64,000 bases of DNA from Cellulomonas sp. URHE0023 (lineage in GTDB: Bacteria > Actinomycetota > Actinomycetes > Actinomycetales > Cellulomonadaceae), in contig NZ_JIAN01000011.1 in the NCBI RefSeq assembly GCF_000688475.1, positions 62,001 to 126,000 of the forward strand. The letters are read 5' to 3'. This document shows, piece after piece, positions 1 through 13,832 of this stretch. The notes below the pieces were generated by a model. It saw nothing but the letters and a program-made list of their open reading frames with translations, did not search any database and was not told the origin of the DNA. Positions within the stretch are counted from its first letter, which is position 1. Each line of letters starts with the position of its first letter. Made by a program: the position numbers and the translations under genes.

Positions 1-489
1 TGCGACGGCGCTCTGCCCGACGACGAGCGACCGACGGCCCGCCTCGTCGAGCACGTCGGCCTCGATCCGCAGGGGCACAGACGCCATCGGCAGCACTCGG
101 CCGCGGGCACCGAGCAGCCGACCGACCCAGTCCAGACCCTCGACGGTGTCGCCCAGCTGCTCCCACAGCGCGACGATCAGCAGGTTGCCCACAGCGTGCT
201 GGTCGAGGTCGCCCGACGACCGGAACCGGTGCTGGAGCAGGTCACGCCAGGTGCGGCCCCACTCGGAGTCGTCGCACAGCGCAGCAAGGGCCATGCGCAG
301 GTCCCCCGGCGGCAGCACGCCGAGCTCCTCGCGCAGACGTCCCGACGATCCGCCGTCGTCGGCGACCGTGACGACCGCGGTGATGCGGTCCGTCATCAGC
401 CGGAGCGCGGACAGTGAGGCCGAGAGCCCATGACCGCCACCCAGGGCTACGACGGCCGGACCCGCCCCCCGCTCTCCTGGGGCCCTCAT
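1..489 (-). CDS. yvcK: YvcK/CofD-like UDP-GlcNAc-binding morphology/metabolism factor (partial)
   Basis: Only the N-terminal 163 codons are in the window; the 3' end runs off the left edge. The protein begins [23 protein letters not shown], and the VALGGGHGLS loop near residue 14 is the nucleotide-binding signature of the YvcK/CofD-like family. It is followed by a TVADDGGSSGRLREELG segment and PPGDLRMALAAL, also typical. The ATG overlaps the TGA of rapZ (ATGA), so the two are translationally coupled. YvcK proteins bind UDP-N-acetylglucosamine and affect cell wall and central carbon metabolism. In actinobacteria whiA usually follows and would lie outside the window. Confidence 0.93.
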   Translation of the reverse strand, partial: MRAPGERGAGPAVVALGGGHGLSASLSALRLMTDRITAVVTVADDGGSSGRLREELGVLPPGDLRMALAALCDDSEWGRTWRDLLQHRFRSSGDLDQHAVGNLLIVALWEQLGDTVEGLDWVGRLLGARGRVLPMASVPLRIEADVLDEAGRRSLVVGQSAVA

Positions 490-1430
490 TCCTTGCCGAG
501 GTCACGTGCGCTGACAGCCACGTGGTGACCCTGGTCTCGCAGGCGTGCCCCGATCGCCTCGCTGATCGCGACCGAACGATGCTTGCCGCCCGTGCACCCG
601 ACCGCGATCGTCACGTAGCGCTTCTCCTCGTTCAGGTACCCGGCGAGAACGGGCTCGAGGGCCGCCACGTACCGGTCGACGAAGGTCACCGCCCCGGGCA
701 GGCCGAGCACGTAGTCGCGCACCGGTGCGTCTCTGCCGGTCAGGTGGCGCAGCTCGGTGATCCAGTACGGGTTCGACAGGAACCGGACGTCGACCACGTG
801 GTCCGAGTCGAGCGGCACACCGTACTTGAAGCCGAACGACACCACGGAGACCTGCAGCACGTCCTCGCCGGCGGTCGCCACGACGGCCCGTACCTCACGG
901 GCCAGGTCGTGGACGTTGAGCTCAGAGGTGTCGATCAGGGTGTCAGCGCGTTCTCGCAGGTCGGTGAGTGCGGCGCGCTCCGCTGCGATGCCGTCGAGGA
1001 TCCTGCCGGCGCCCTGGAGCGGGTGTGGTCTACGGACCTGCTCGAACCGGCGCACGAGGACCTCGTCAGAGGCATCGAGGAACAGGATCCGCGAGTCGAC
1101 GCCGGAGGCACGCAGGCTCTCGAGCACCGGTGCGAGGTCACGGAAGAACTCGCGCCCGCGGACGTCGATCACGGCCGCCAGTCGCTGCGCGCGCCCCCCG
1201 GCGGCCCCGCTCGTCAGCATCCCGACGAGGTGGGTGAGCATCTGCGCGGGGAGGTTGTCGATGACGTACCAGTCGAGGTCCTCGAGCACGGCGGCGGCCC
1301 GGGACCGGCCTGCGCCTGACATCCCCGTGATGATCAGGACCTGAGGCTGCACGAGGTACGGCGCCTCGGTCGCTGCCTCGAGCGCGGGGATTCCGGACGG
1401 CACCGTGATCGGCGAGGGCTCGTCGTTCAT
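486..1430 (-). CDS. rapZ: RapZ/YvcJ P-loop nucleotide-binding protein
   Basis: A 314-residue protein with a Walker A loop GMSGAGRS at residues 36-43 and the family signature CTGGKHRSV near residue 280. The family hydrolyses GTP/ATP; in enterobacteria RapZ is an RNase adaptor for glucosamine-6-phosphate synthase control, while the actinobacterial role is less clear. The start ATG overlaps the uvrC stop (ATGA) and its own stop overlaps the yvcK start, giving the standard actinobacterial operon uvrC-rapZ-yvcK. The length fits the family with a 30-residue N-terminal extension before the P-loop. Confidence 0.95.
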   Translation of the reverse strand: MNDEPSPITVPSGIPALEAATEAPYLVQPQVLIITGMSGAGRSRAAAVLEDLDWYVIDNLPAQMLTHLVGMLTSGAAGGRAQRLAAVIDVRGREFFRDLAPVLESLRASGVDSRILFLDASDEVLVRRFEQVRRPHPLQGAGRILDGIAAERAALTDLRERADTLIDTSELNVHDLAREVRAVVATAGEDVLQVSVVSFGFKYGVPLDSDHVVDVRFLSNPYWITELRHLTGRDAPVRDYVLGLPGAVTFVDRYVAALEPVLAGYLNEEKRYVTIAVGCTGGKHRSVAISEAIGARLRDQGHHVAVSARDLGKE

Positions 1431-3544
1431 GCGTCAAGCATGCCAGCCGACGCGCCGACCTGGTCCGACGCGCCCACGTCGCCCGACGCGCCCACGCGGT
1501 CCGACGCACCCACGCGGTCCGACGCACCCACGTGGTCCGACGCACCCGATTCCGCGGTGCCCGGGTCGAGCACCGGGTTGAGTGCGGCCACGACCGCCGC
1601 GGCGGTCCGGTCGCCCATGCCCTGGACCGACGCGATCTCCTCGACCGACGCAGCACGCATGCGCTTGACCGAACCGAAGTGGCGCAGCAGGGCGGCCTGT
1701 CGCGCCGGACCCAGTCCCGGGATCTCGTCCAGCGCGGAGGTCGTCATGCCCTTGCTGCGGCGCTTGCGGTGAGCCGTGATGGCGAAGCGGTGCGCCTCGT
1801 CGCGCAGCCTCTGCAACAGGTACAGGCCCTCGGACGAGCGCTCCAGGATGACCGGGTAGTCGTCGCCCGGCAGCCAGACCTCCTCCAGCCGCTTCGCCAG
1901 CCCGCACAGGGCGACGTCGTCGATGCCGAGCTCGGCCATGGCCGCGGCGGCAGCAGCGACCTGGGGCGGACCGCCGTCCACGACCACGAGGTTGGGCGGG
2001 TAGGCGAAACGGACGGGCTTGCCTGTGACCTCGTCGATCGGCCCCGAGCGCATGAGGCGTTCCTCGTCGTCGCCGGTGTCCATCTCGACGTCCCGGGAGT
2101 CCGCCCGGTCGGCGAGATACCGCCGGAACCGTCGCGTGATCACCTCGTGCATCGCGGCCGTGTCGTCGCGCGCGCCCTGCCCTTCGGGACCACGGATGTT
2201 GAACATCCGGTACTCGCTCTTGCGGGCCAGGCCGTCCTCGAACACCACCATCGAGGCCGACTGGTAAGTGCCCTGGTTGTGCGAGACGTCGTAGCACTCG
2301 ATGCGCAGCGGCGCCGACGAAAGGTCCAGCGCCTCCTGGATCTCCTGCAGCGCCTGGCTGCGTGTGGTCAGGTCGCCCGCTCTGCGCGTGCGGTGCAGCA
2401 CCAACGCGTGCTCCGCGTTGCGCTGGACGGTCGCGGCGAGCTCGCGCTTGTCGCCGCGCTGCGGCACGCGGACCGAGACCTTGCTCCCTCGCAGACCCCC
2501 GAGCCACGCCTGGACCTGCTCGACGTCGGGCGGCAGAACCGGGACGAGCACCTCGCGCGGGACGGCCGACGAGCCGGCACCTGAGCCATCAGGGGCCCTG
2601 GACTCCGACTCGCTGCCGTAGATCTGCTGGAGCAGGTGCTCCACCAGCTCGGCGTCCGTGACGTCCTCGACCTTCTCCACCACCCAGCCACGCTGACCAC
2701 GGATTCGGCCGTCCCGGACATGGAACACCTGCACGGCGGCCTCGAGCTCGTCGCCCGACAGGGCGAAGATGTCGGCGTCGGTCCCGTCCGCGAGCACCAC
2801 GGCGTTCTTCTCCGTCGCCTTCTCGAGCGTCTGGATGTCGTCTCGCAGGCGTGCCGCACGCTCGTAGTCGAGCTCGTTGGCAGCCTCCTTCATCCGCACC
2901 GTCAGGCGCCGCGTGAACTTCGCCGTGTCCCCCGCCATGAAGTCGCAGAAGTCCTGCGCGAGAGCGTGGTGGTCGTCCGGCGAGATCCGGCCGACGCAGG
3001 GAGCCGAGCACTTGTCGATGTAGCCGAGCAGGCACGGCCGGCCCTGCTGCCTCGCGCGCCGGAAGACTCCCGCCGAGCACGTGCGGACGGGGAACACACG
3101 CAGGAGCAGGTCGACGGTCTCGCGGATGGCCCACGCGTGCGCGTACGGCCCGAAGTAGCGGGTGCCCTTGCGCTTGGCGCCTCGCATGACCTGGACACGA
3201 GGGAACTCGTCGGCCATCGTCACGGCGAGGTACGGGTAGGACTTGTCGTCGCGGTACTTGACGTTGAAGCGGGGGTCGAACTCCTTGATCCAGGAGTACT
3301 CGAGGGCCAGCGCCTCGACCTCCGTGCCCACCACCGTCCACTGGACGGAGGACGCCGACGTGACCATCTGCCGGGTCCGCTGGTGGAGTCCGGACAGGTC
3401 CTGGAAGTAGCTGTTGAGGCGCTGCCTCAGGCTCTTCGCCTTGCCGACGTAGATGACGCGGCCGTGCTCGTCGCGGAAGCGGTAGACCCCCGGCTCGTCA
3501 GGGATCTCCCCTGGCGCGGGACGGTAGGTGGCGGGATCAGCCAT
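1427..3544 (-). CDS. uvrC: Excinuclease ABC subunit C
   Basis: A 705-residue nuclease of nucleotide excision repair that makes the 3' and 5' incisions after UvrAB loading. The order of parts is: GIY-YIG nuclease near residues 14-95 ([20 protein letters not shown]), a Cys cluster with [23 protein letters not shown], a UVR motif near 205-240 ([16 protein letters not shown]), an RNase H-like half containing [10 protein letters not shown], and C-terminal helix-hairpin-helix repeats ([18 protein letters not shown]). The last roughly 40 residues are an unusual run of GASDxV hexapeptides encoded by an 18-bp tandem repeat. The ATG at 3544 has TAGGCT seven bases upstream, so the mRNA is probably leaderless. 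First gene of uvrC-rapZ-yvcK. Confidence 0.97.
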   Translation of the reverse strand: MADPATYRPAPGEIPDEPGVYRFRDEHGRVIYVGKAKSLRQRLNSYFQDLSGLHQRTRQMVTSASSVQWTVVGTEVEALALEYSWIKEFDPRFNVKYRDDKSYPYLAVTMADEFPRVQVMRGAKRKGTRYFGPYAHAWAIRETVDLLLRVFPVRTCSAGVFRRARQQGRPCLLGYIDKCSAPCVGRISPDDHHALAQDFCDFMAGDTAKFTRRLTVRMKEAANELDYERAARLRDDIQTLEKATEKNAVVLADGTDADIFALSGDELEAAVQVFHVRDGRIRGQRGWVVEKVEDVTDAELVEHLLQQIYGSESESRAPDGSGAGSSAVPREVLVPVLPPDVEQVQAWLGGLRGSKVSVRVPQRGDKRELAATVQRNAEHALVLHRTRRAGDLTTRSQALQEIQEALDLSSAPLRIECYDVSHNQGTYQSASMVVFEDGLARKSEYRMFNIRGPEGQGARDDTAAMHEVITRRFRRYLADRADSRDVEMDTGDDEERLMRSGPIDEVTGKPVRFAYPPNLVVVDGGPPQVAAAAAAMAELGIDDVALCGLAKRLEEVWLPGDDYPVILERSSEGLYLLQRLRDEAHRFAITAHRKRRSKGMTTSALDEIPGLGPARQAALLRHFGSVKRMRAASVEEIASVQGMGDRTAAAVVAALNPVLDPGTAESGASDHVGASDRVGASDRVGASGDVGASDQVGASAGMLDA
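1449..1547. repeat. 18-bp tandem repeat in the 3' end of uvrC
   Basis: Five complete 18-bp units plus a half unit, each starting GACGCGCC or GACGCACC, run from 1449 to 1547. They are in frame with uvrC and encode a GASD-x-V hexapeptide with variation mainly at the fifth position (H, R, R, G, Q). Units differ by one to four bases, consistent with slippage followed by drift. Confidence 0.9.
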
Positions 3545-3617
3545 ACGTTCGAGCCTAGTTCGCGGTACCGACGCCGAGGACCGGACGCCGCAGCCCGGGC
3601 GCGGCTACCGTGGGGCG
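3545..3617. promoter_or_regulatory. Divergent leaderless promoters for uvrC and osmC
   Basis: The 73-bp gap contains TAGGCT (3557-3552, minus strand), seven bases before the uvrC ATG, and TACCGT (3606-3611, plus strand), six bases before the osmC-type ATG. Both fit the TANNNT -10 hexamer with transcription beginning at the start codon. No Shine-Dalgarno sequence is visible for either gene. Confidence 0.6.
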
Positions 3618-4133
3618 ATGGGCCCCCTGCACACGTACTCCGTCGACCTCACCTGGACGGGCGCAGGTGCGAGCGGCACCGCGAGCTACACGTCCTACAG
3701 CCGTGACCACGAGGTGCGGATCGGTACCAAGCCGCCGCTGCTCGGTTCGTCCGACCCGGCGTTCCGAGGAGACCCCTCCCGGTACAACCCCGAGGAGCTG
3801 CTGGTCAGCGCGCTCGCGCAGTGCCACATGCTGTGGTTCCTCCACCTGGCCTCCGCAGCCGGTGTCGTCGTCGTGGCCTACGAGGACCAGGCCGTGGGCA
3901 CCATGCGGATCGAGGCCGCCGGGCACGGACAGTTCCGGGAGGTCGTCCTGCGGCCGCGAGTCGTCGTCGGCCGTCCGCGGCTTCCCGACGAGGCGCCGGT
4001 CACCGACGCCCTGCTCGCCGACGTGCACCGCAAGGCTCACGAGCACTGCTTCATCTCCCGATCGGTGAACTTCCCGGTCCGCCATGAACCGGTCCCGCTC
4101 CGGATCGCGCACGAGGTCCCGACCGCGTCCTGA
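3618..4133 (+). CDS. OsmC/Ohr-family protein
   Basis: A 171-residue member of the OsmC superfamily of Cys-based organic peroxide reductases. Visible family features are YNPEELLVSALAQCHMLWFLHLA with the first conserved Cys, FREVVLRPRVV, and HRKAHEHCFISRSVNFPV with the second Cys. The start at 3618 was chosen because protein similarity begins there (MGPLHTYSVDLTWTG) and a -10 hexamer TACCGT ends six bases upstream; an in-frame upstream start would overlap uvrC. Divergent from uvrC. Probable role: detoxifying lipid or organic hydroperoxides in the cytoplasm. Confidence 0.88.
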   Translation: MGPLHTYSVDLTWTGAGASGTASYTSYSRDHEVRIGTKPPLLGSSDPAFRGDPSRYNPEELLVSALAQCHMLWFLHLASAAGVVVVAYEDQAVGTMRIEAAGHGQFREVVLRPRVVVGRPRLPDEAPVTDALLADVHRKAHEHCFISRSVNFPVRHEPVPLRIAHEVPTAS

Positions 4134-4141
4134 GCGTCCGC

Positions 4142-4743
4142 TCAAGGACGACGCAGCGTCAGCCAGCGCGGTTCCAGGACGTAGCCGAGCACCTCGTTCA
4201 TCCGGAGCGACGCCTCGTTGGCCGGCGAGCCGCCCGTGCCGAACGACCGGTTACCCCGCTGGAGCTGGTCGAGGATCGCGTACGCCTTGACGGCTGTCGC
4301 GAGCCCCTGACCTCGGTACCGCTGACGAGTCACCGTGAACTCGGTCTCCATGCGGTCCTCCTCGGGGCGCATGACCGTCGCGCAGTCGAGCCGGCCGTCC
4401 GGCGTCCGGGCACCGTAGGCGTGCCACGTCTCGGCGAGATGGCGTCGAAGGTCCTGCTCGCCAGGGACCGTGTGGGCCGTGGCCGGACCCCCGCCCGGAT
4501 AGTCCTCGATCGAGGCCTGGTCGAGGTCGACGATGATCCGAGCGTTCCGTTCGCTCAGCCGCGACACGGTCCAGCCCTGCTTGCGGACGACGTCGACAAG
4601 AGGCTCGAGGTGGGTGGCGAACTCGGCTCCGTCCTGCGGCACGGTGAGCCGGGCGCCCCACGACTCGTGCACGACCACCCAGCCGTCGGCGAGCAGCCGC
4701 ACGGCCAGCGGGTCGTCCTCGCGCAGGACCCGTTCGCCGGACG

Positions 4744-4747
<4 letters not shown>
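4142..4747 (-). CDS. GNAT-family acetyltransferase
   Basis: A 201-residue protein whose C-terminal half has the acetyl-CoA-binding pattern [25 protein letters not shown], followed by [28 protein letters not shown], typical of GNAT enzymes. The substrate cannot be told from sequence. The GTG start overlaps the TGA of uvrA (GTGA), so it is the distal gene of a uvrA operon. The N-terminal 90 residues are variable. Confidence 0.8.
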
Positions 4748-7605
<2,858 letters not shown>

Positions 7606-7651
7606 GCCCGGGAGTCTACGTCCCGCCACCCACAATCGCACATCTGTTCGA
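7606..7651 (-). promoter_or_regulatory. uvrA promoter with SOS (LexA) box
   Basis: The minus-strand -10 hexamer TAGACT (7618-7613) is seven bases from the GTG, predicting a leaderless transcript. Upstream, 7636-7651 reads TCGCACATCTGTTCGA on the plus strand, which matches the actinobacterial/Gram-positive LexA consensus TCGAAC-N4-GTTCGA at all but one position. Its centre is about 38 bases upstream of the predicted transcription start, a sensible place for repression. Confidence 0.75.
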
Positions 7652-7713
7652 CGTGAGTGAACGCACACGGCGCTCGACATGCCGGTCCGTCGGCGACACG
7701 CCATGCTCACGCC

Positions 7714-9528
7714 ATGGGCTGCGACGACGACCCCGCAACGGTGCCGATCGAGGAGTACGCGGTCCTCGGGGACGGCTCCACGGCGGTGCTCGTCAGCCGA
7801 CGTGGGTCGATCGACTGGTTGTGCCTGCCGACCTTCGACTCGGCCGCCTGCTTCGCACGTCTGCTCGGCACGCGCGAGAACGGACGCTGGCTCCTGACGG
7901 TCCGTGGCGCGACCACGGCCACCCGCCGCTACCTGCCGGACTCGTTCGTGCTCGAGACGACGTACGAGGCCCCGACGGGCACCGCTGTCACGCTGGAGAC
8001 CATGCCGCTGAACGACGGTCGTGCCGACCTGGTGCGGCGCCTCGAGTGCACGAGCGGAAGCGTCGAGGTGGACCACGAGTGGATCGTCCGGTTCGGCTAC
8101 GGCGCCGTCGAGCCGTGGGTGCACCACGTGACGGACGACGACGGTGCCGACACCATCCGTGCGATCGCGGGACCGGACTCGCTCCTGCTCCGCGGCGACC
8201 GGCTGCCGGTCGCGCAGGACCACCGGCACGCCGACCGGTTCACGCTGCAGGCCGGGGAGTCGGTCGAGCTGGCACTCACCTGGATCCGGTCGTGGGACCC
8301 GGTCCCACCGCGTCTGACGATCCTCGACCGGGTGGACCAGACGAGGATCGCCTGGGGCCTGTGGGCCCGGAGCAGTGCCTACGAGGGGTCCTACCGCGAG
8401 GCCGTGGTCCGGTCGCTGCTCGTCCTGCGTCTGCTCACGGACAGTGAGTCGGGCGGGATCGTGGCGGCACCCACCACGTCGTTGCCCGAGGACTTCGGCG
8501 GGGAGCGGAACTGGGACTACCGCTACTGCTGGCTGCGGGATGCGGCAATGACGCTGGAGGCGCTGCTCGAGCACGGGTACGTCGACGAGGCGTCGGACTG
8601 GCGCGCGTGGCTCCTGCGAGCGGTCGCCGGCAGCCCCCAGGACCTGCAGATCATGTACCGCGTCGACGGCGGGCGGCGACTGCCCGAACGGGTCCTCGAC
8701 CACCTCGCCGGCTACGCGGGAAGCCGGCCGGTGAGGGTCGGCAACGCGGCCGTCGGGCAGCTCCAGCACGATGTGCTCGGCGAGGTCATGTGCGCCCTGC
8801 AGCAGGCGAGGGACGCAGGCATCACCGAGACGGACGACTCCTGGTCGCTGCAACGGCACCTCGTCGACCACCTTGTCGACACCTGGCGCGAGCCGGACCG
8901 CGGCATCTGGGAGGTGCGCGGCGACCCGCAGCACTTCACGCACTCCAAGGTCATGTCGTGGGCCGCCGTCGACCGGGCCGTGCGCGCCGCGGAGCGCTAC
9001 GGGTTCGACGCGCCGCTGGATCGCTGGCGTGCGGAACGCGACGCGATCCACGCGGACGTCCTCGCGAACGCGTGGAACGCAGAGCGCGGGACGTTCGTGC
9101 AGTCCTACGGGGCGACGCACACGGACGCGTCGCTGCTGCAGCTGGCCCAGGTCGGCTTCCTCCCCCCCGACGACCCCCGACTGCTCAGCACGGTGCGCAC
9201 CATCCGTGCCGAGCTGGAGGTGGCTCCCGGACTCCTGCGCCGCTACCGCACGGAGAAGACCGACGACGGGGTGCCGGGCGACGAGCACGCGTTCCTGGCG
9301 TGCTCGTTCTGGCTGGCGGACGCGCTGGCACGGGTGGACGACGTCGAGGGCTCGACGGAGGTGCTCGACATCCTCACCGGTCTGGCCAACGACGTCGGAC
9401 TTCTCGCCGAGCAGTACGACCCGGTCGGCCGGCGCATGGCCGGGAACATGCCGCAGGCGCTGTCACACCTTGCCCTGGTGCGTGCGGTCCACAGCCACGA
9501 CCTCGCTCTGGAGCGGAGGAGATCATGA
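7714..9528 (+). CDS. Glycoside hydrolase family 15 protein (glucoamylase/trehalase type)
   Basis: A 604-residue protein with the two-part architecture of bacterial GH15 enzymes: an N-terminal beta domain ([32 protein letters not shown]) and an alpha/alpha barrel with [51 protein letters not shown] and CSFWLADAL. Actinobacterial relatives include trehalases and glucoamylases; the sequence alone does not decide the substrate. No signal peptide is seen, so it is probably cytoplasmic. The ATG at 7714 was preferred because conservation begins there; a GTG at 7657 is in frame. The stop overlaps the next gene (ATGA). Confidence 0.88.
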   Translation: MGCDDDPATVPIEEYAVLGDGSTAVLVSRRGSIDWLCLPTFDSAACFARLLGTRENGRWLLTVRGATTATRRYLPDSFVLETTYEAPTGTAVTLETMPLNDGRADLVRRLECTSGSVEVDHEWIVRFGYGAVEPWVHHVTDDDGADTIRAIAGPDSLLLRGDRLPVAQDHRHADRFTLQAGESVELALTWIRSWDPVPPRLTILDRVDQTRIAWGLWARSSAYEGSYREAVVRSLLVLRLLTDSESGGIVAAPTTSLPEDFGGERNWDYRYCWLRDAAMTLEALLEHGYVDEASDWRAWLLRAVAGSPQDLQIMYRVDGGRRLPERVLDHLAGYAGSRPVRVGNAAVGQLQHDVLGEVMCALQQARDAGITETDDSWSLQRHLVDHLVDTWREPDRGIWEVRGDPQHFTHSKVMSWAAVDRAVRAAERYGFDAPLDRWRAERDAIHADVLANAWNAERGTFVQSYGATHTDASLLQLAQVGFLPPDDPRLLSTVRTIRAELEVAPGLLRRYRTEKTDDGVPGDEHAFLACSFWLADALARVDDVEGSTEVLDILTGLANDVGLLAEQYDPVGRRMAGNMPQALSHLALVRAVHSHDLALERRRS

Positions 9529-10169
9529 CCGTCCTGCACACCTCGGACGAGCTGGAGGTCCGGGCGCTCGCGGTCGGGCAGCTCGACAACAACACCTACC
9601 TGGTGACGTGCCGCAAGGACGGCGCGCAGCTGCTGGTCGACGCGGCCGACGACCCGGAACGCCTTCTCGGGCTCGTGCGCGAGGGGTCGGGCTCGGCGCG
9701 CCTCGACGCGGTCGTCACGACCCATCGGCACCCGGACCACCACCGTGCCCTCGCGTCGCTCGTCGCGCTCACCGGTGCCGCGTCCATGGCGGGTTCCGAC
9801 GACGCCGATGCGATCCATGACGCGACCGGCGTGCCTGTGGTGCGGCGACTGCACCACGACGACGTCCTGACGGTCGGCCACCTGACGCTCGAGGTCGTCG
9901 GGCTCCGGGGGCACACACCCGGCTCCGTCGCCCTCGCCTACCGAGAGCCCGGCGGCCCGGTCCACCTGTTCACCGGAGACTCACTCTTCCCGGGCGGCCC
10001 GGGGGCCACCAGGACACCCGCGGACTTCACGTCCCTGATGGCAGACCTGACGGACCGGGTCTTCGACCGTTTCGACGACGACACGATGGTCTACCCCGGC
10101 CACGGCAAGGGAACGACGCTGGGCGTCGAACGCCCGCACCTCGACGAGTGGCGCGCGCGCGGCTGGTGA
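9525..10169 (+). CDS. MBL-fold metallo-hydrolase
   Basis: A 214-residue metallo-beta-lactamase-fold protein. Metal ligands are visible in THRHPDHH, in HTPGSVALAY, in TGDSLFPGG (Asp) and in YPGHGKGTT. The arrangement fits glyoxalase II-like or persulfide dioxygenase-like hydrolases. The ATG overlaps the TGA of the GH15 gene and GGAGGA lies six bases upstream, inside that gene, so the pair is translationally coupled. Substrate unknown. Confidence 0.88.
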   Translation: MTVLHTSDELEVRALAVGQLDNNTYLVTCRKDGAQLLVDAADDPERLLGLVREGSGSARLDAVVTTHRHPDHHRALASLVALTGAASMAGSDDADAIHDATGVPVVRRLHHDDVLTVGHLTLEVVGLRGHTPGSVALAYREPGGPVHLFTGDSLFPGGPGATRTPADFTSLMADLTDRVFDRFDDDTMVYPGHGKGTTLGVERPHLDEWRARGW

Positions 10170-10170
10170 C

Positions 10171-11823
<1,653 letters not shown>

Positions 11824-11831
11824 GAGTCCAC

Positions 11832-11868
11832 ACCCTAACCTACGGTCCCGTAAGTTACGGACCAGTAA
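11832..11868 (-). promoter_or_regulatory. fadD promoter and overlapping double palindromic operator
   Basis: Read on the plus strand, 11841-11852 is TACGGTCCCGTA and 11855-11868 is TTACGGACCAGTAA, two adjacent inverted repeats; together they also make the perfect palindrome CCGTAA-g-TTACGG (11848-11860). The minus-strand -10 hexamer TAGGGT lies at 11837-11832. The operator therefore covers the -35 region and includes the stop codon of the upstream GNAT gene. The layout is typical of a TetR-family fatty-acid regulator, none of which is encoded next to it. Confidence 0.65.
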
Positions 11869-12352
11869 CCCACCGCGTGACGGTCGCGCCACCCGGTTCG
11901 ACGTCGAGCCCGGCGCGCACGAACGACGCACGCTCGAGCACCCTCTCGCTCGCGGTGTTGTCCAGCATCGTGAGCGCGTGGACGTGGGGTTCCCCCTCGG
12001 CGAACGCCCACTGCGTGAGTGCCAGGACCGCCGACGTCGCCAGACCGCGACCCCGACCCTCCGGCAGGAACGCGTAGTACAGGTAGGGACCGTCGGTGCG
12101 GAGCGCGAACCCGATCGTGCCGACGGCGACGGCGCCGGACTCGACGACGAAGCGGCCACCTCGACCGTCGCGGCGCAGCTCGATGCTGCGGGCGACCCGT
12201 TGCTGCGCCTCGACCTCGGTCACGTCAGTGGGGTAGTACGTCCAGCGCGGAACGTCCCGTACACGCGAGAGCGCGTGGTCGAGGCGCCAGTCCGACGGCT
12301 CGATCGCGCGCAGGCGACCCCCGGCCAGGTCGAGCTCGTCAGGAAGCCGCAC
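11855..12352 (-). CDS. GNAT-family acetyltransferase (RimJ/RimL-like)
   Basis: A 165-residue GNAT protein with LAGGRLRAIEPSDW at the N-terminus, FLPEGRGRGLATSAVLALTQWAF for acetyl-CoA binding and TMLDNTASERVLERASFVRAG as the C-terminal motif, a pattern shared with ribosomal-protein alanine acetyltransferases. The GTG start at 12352 is one base past the acyl-CoA dehydrogenase stop and has GAGG eight bases upstream; the longer open frame overlaps that gene and is not conserved. Its TAA stop lies inside the fadD operator. Substrate unknown. Confidence 0.82.
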   Translation of the reverse strand: MRLPDELDLAGGRLRAIEPSDWRLDHALSRVRDVPRWTYYPTDVTEVEAQQRVARSIELRRDGRGGRFVVESGAVAVGTIGFALRTDGPYLYYAFLPEGRGRGLATSAVLALTQWAFAEGEPHVHALTMLDNTASERVLERASFVRAGLDVEPGGATVTRWVTGP

Positions 12353-12353
12353 G

Positions 12354-13517
12354 TCACGCCTCGGGCGGACCGAGCACGGACGTCGCGACCGTCGAGTGCG
12401 CCGACTCGTCGTCCGACGGGTGGAAGATCCCGGCCAGGACGTCACGGTAGAGCCTGCCGAGCTCGTTGCCGCTGAAGTACGACCCACCGCCCGATACCCG
12501 GATGGCGCCGTCGACGACCACCCGGGCAGACTCCGTCGCGCGGACCTTCAGCCCGACCAGCTGGGCGAACCAGCGCCGGCCGTGGTCCACCTGCTCGTCG
12601 ACGTCCCGTGCCAGGGCGAAGACCTGCAGCTCGGCACCGTCCTGGGCGAGCACGGCATCGGCGATCCGCCACCTGATGTCGGGGTCCTGCGCGTAGGCAC
12701 GGCCGTCGTACTTCATCGACGTCCGCCGCTGCGCGGCTGCCACACCCAGCTCGATGGCCCGCCGCCCCACTCCCGTGTAGACGGCGGCGAGCAGGACCTC
12801 GAACACGGCGAACAGCGCGAAGACGAACGGGTCGGCGCTCGGCCCGGGCGGCAGCGAACGGTAGACGCGGCCGGCGGGCGCCAGGGCGCCGTCCAGAACC
12901 GTGGTGGCAGACTGCGTCGCCCGCATCCCGAGCGTGTCCCAGTCGTCACGGGTGTCGATCCCACCCCCGTCGCGCGGAACGACGCCGTGGACGAGCCGCG
13001 GGTCCTGCCCGTCGGACTCGTCGAGACCGAACGTGGCCAGGCGCGTCCACACCGGCGAGAGCGACGTGAAGATCTTCGTCCCGAAGTAGCGGTAGCCGCC
13101 GTCGTCCTGACGCTCGGCGCGTGTCCGGGAGCCGAACATCACGAGGTCGTTGCCCGCCTCCGAGTTCCCGAACGCGAAGATCTCGCCCGCGGCGGCATCA
13201 GTAAGGATGAACTCCACCGAGTCGTCTCCGCGGGCGACGAGCAGCGCCGCGAGCCCGGTCACGACCAGGTGCATGTTCACGGCCAGCGCGGTCGCGGGTG
13301 CGGCCGCACCCAGGCGCACCTGCTCCCGGGCCACCTCTTCGAGCGAGAGACCAGCACCGCCCAAGCGCTCGGGCACGAACGCCGTCAGGTAGCCCGCCGC
13401 AACGAGATCGGCCAGGTCGTCGTGCGGGAAGGTGTTGTCGCGGTCATGCCCGGCGGCGCGTTCATGGATCCGCTCCAGCAGGTCGTCGGTGAGAAGTGAG
13501 CGCAACGTGCGTGCCAT
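12354..13517 (-). CDS. Acyl-CoA dehydrogenase family protein
   Basis: A 387-residue flavoprotein of the acyl-CoA dehydrogenase superfamily. Recognisable parts are the N-terminal helical domain (LVAAGYLTAFVPERLGGAG), a middle beta domain with GNSEAGNDLVMFG and YRYFGTKIFTSLSPVWT, and a C-terminal helical domain ending ALARDVDEQV and VRVSGGGSYFSGNELGRLYRDVLAG. The sequence at the end (GGGSYF and LYRDVLAG) resembles flavin monooxygenase/DszC-like relatives as much as true dehydrogenases, so the reaction is uncertain. It heads a minus-strand group with a GNAT and fadD. Confidence 0.82.
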   Translation of the reverse strand: MARTLRSLLTDDLLERIHERAAGHDRDNTFPHDDLADLVAAGYLTAFVPERLGGAGLSLEEVAREQVRLGAAAPATALAVNMHLVVTGLAALLVARGDDSVEFILTDAAAGEIFAFGNSEAGNDLVMFGSRTRAERQDDGGYRYFGTKIFTSLSPVWTRLATFGLDESDGQDPRLVHGVVPRDGGGIDTRDDWDTLGMRATQSATTVLDGALAPAGRVYRSLPPGPSADPFVFALFAVFEVLLAAVYTGVGRRAIELGVAAAQRRTSMKYDGRAYAQDPDIRWRIADAVLAQDGAELQVFALARDVDEQVDHGRRWFAQLVGLKVRATESARVVVDGAIRVSGGGSYFSGNELGRLYRDVLAGIFHPSDDESAHSTVATSVLGPPEA

Positions 13518-13556
13518 GACAACCACTCTGCCACCCGCGTCCGGCAGGATGGCGCC

Positions 13557-13832
13557 ATGCCTACCTATGCCGTCCAGTACACCTACGACGACCGCACGGA
13601 CGTGCGCGACCAGGTCCGACCCGCGCACCGCGAGTTCCTGGTCGACCAGAAGCAGCTGCTCGGCTCAGGGCCGTTCGTCGACGGCGCGCCCGGCGCCCTG
13701 CTCGTCTTCGGGACTGCCGACAGAGCGGAGCTCGACGCGATCCTGGCCGCCGACCCGTTCGCTGTCGAGGGGATCATCGCCCGGACCGACGTCCGTGAGT
13801 GGGACGTCGTCCTGGGGCCCTGGAGCGTCTAG
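13557..13832 (+). CDS. YciI-family protein
   Basis: A 91-residue YciI-like (dimeric alpha/beta-barrel) protein. Typical features are YAVQYTYDD at the N-terminus, RPAHREFLVDQKQLLGSGPF with a conserved His, and DPFAVEGI near the C-terminus. Function is poorly known in the family. Its last 168 bases overlap, on the opposite strand, the 3' end of the first TerC gene; both reading frames look genuine. Confidence 0.8.
   Translation: MPTYAVQYTYDDRTDVRDQVRPAHREFLVDQKQLLGSGPFVDGAPGALLVFGTADRAELDAILAADPFAVEGIIARTDVREWDVVLGPWSV

Noticed and set aside
3545..3562. LexA-like sequence in the uvrC/osmC gap (CGAGCCTAGTTCG)
   Set aside because: The half-sites are one base too close and one is imperfect, so it does not fit TCGAAC-N4-GTTCGA.
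7606..9288. Extension of the uvrA frame to over 1500 residues
   Set aside because: The extra part is antisense to the GH15 gene; uvrA similarity and the -10/start arrangement begin at 7605.
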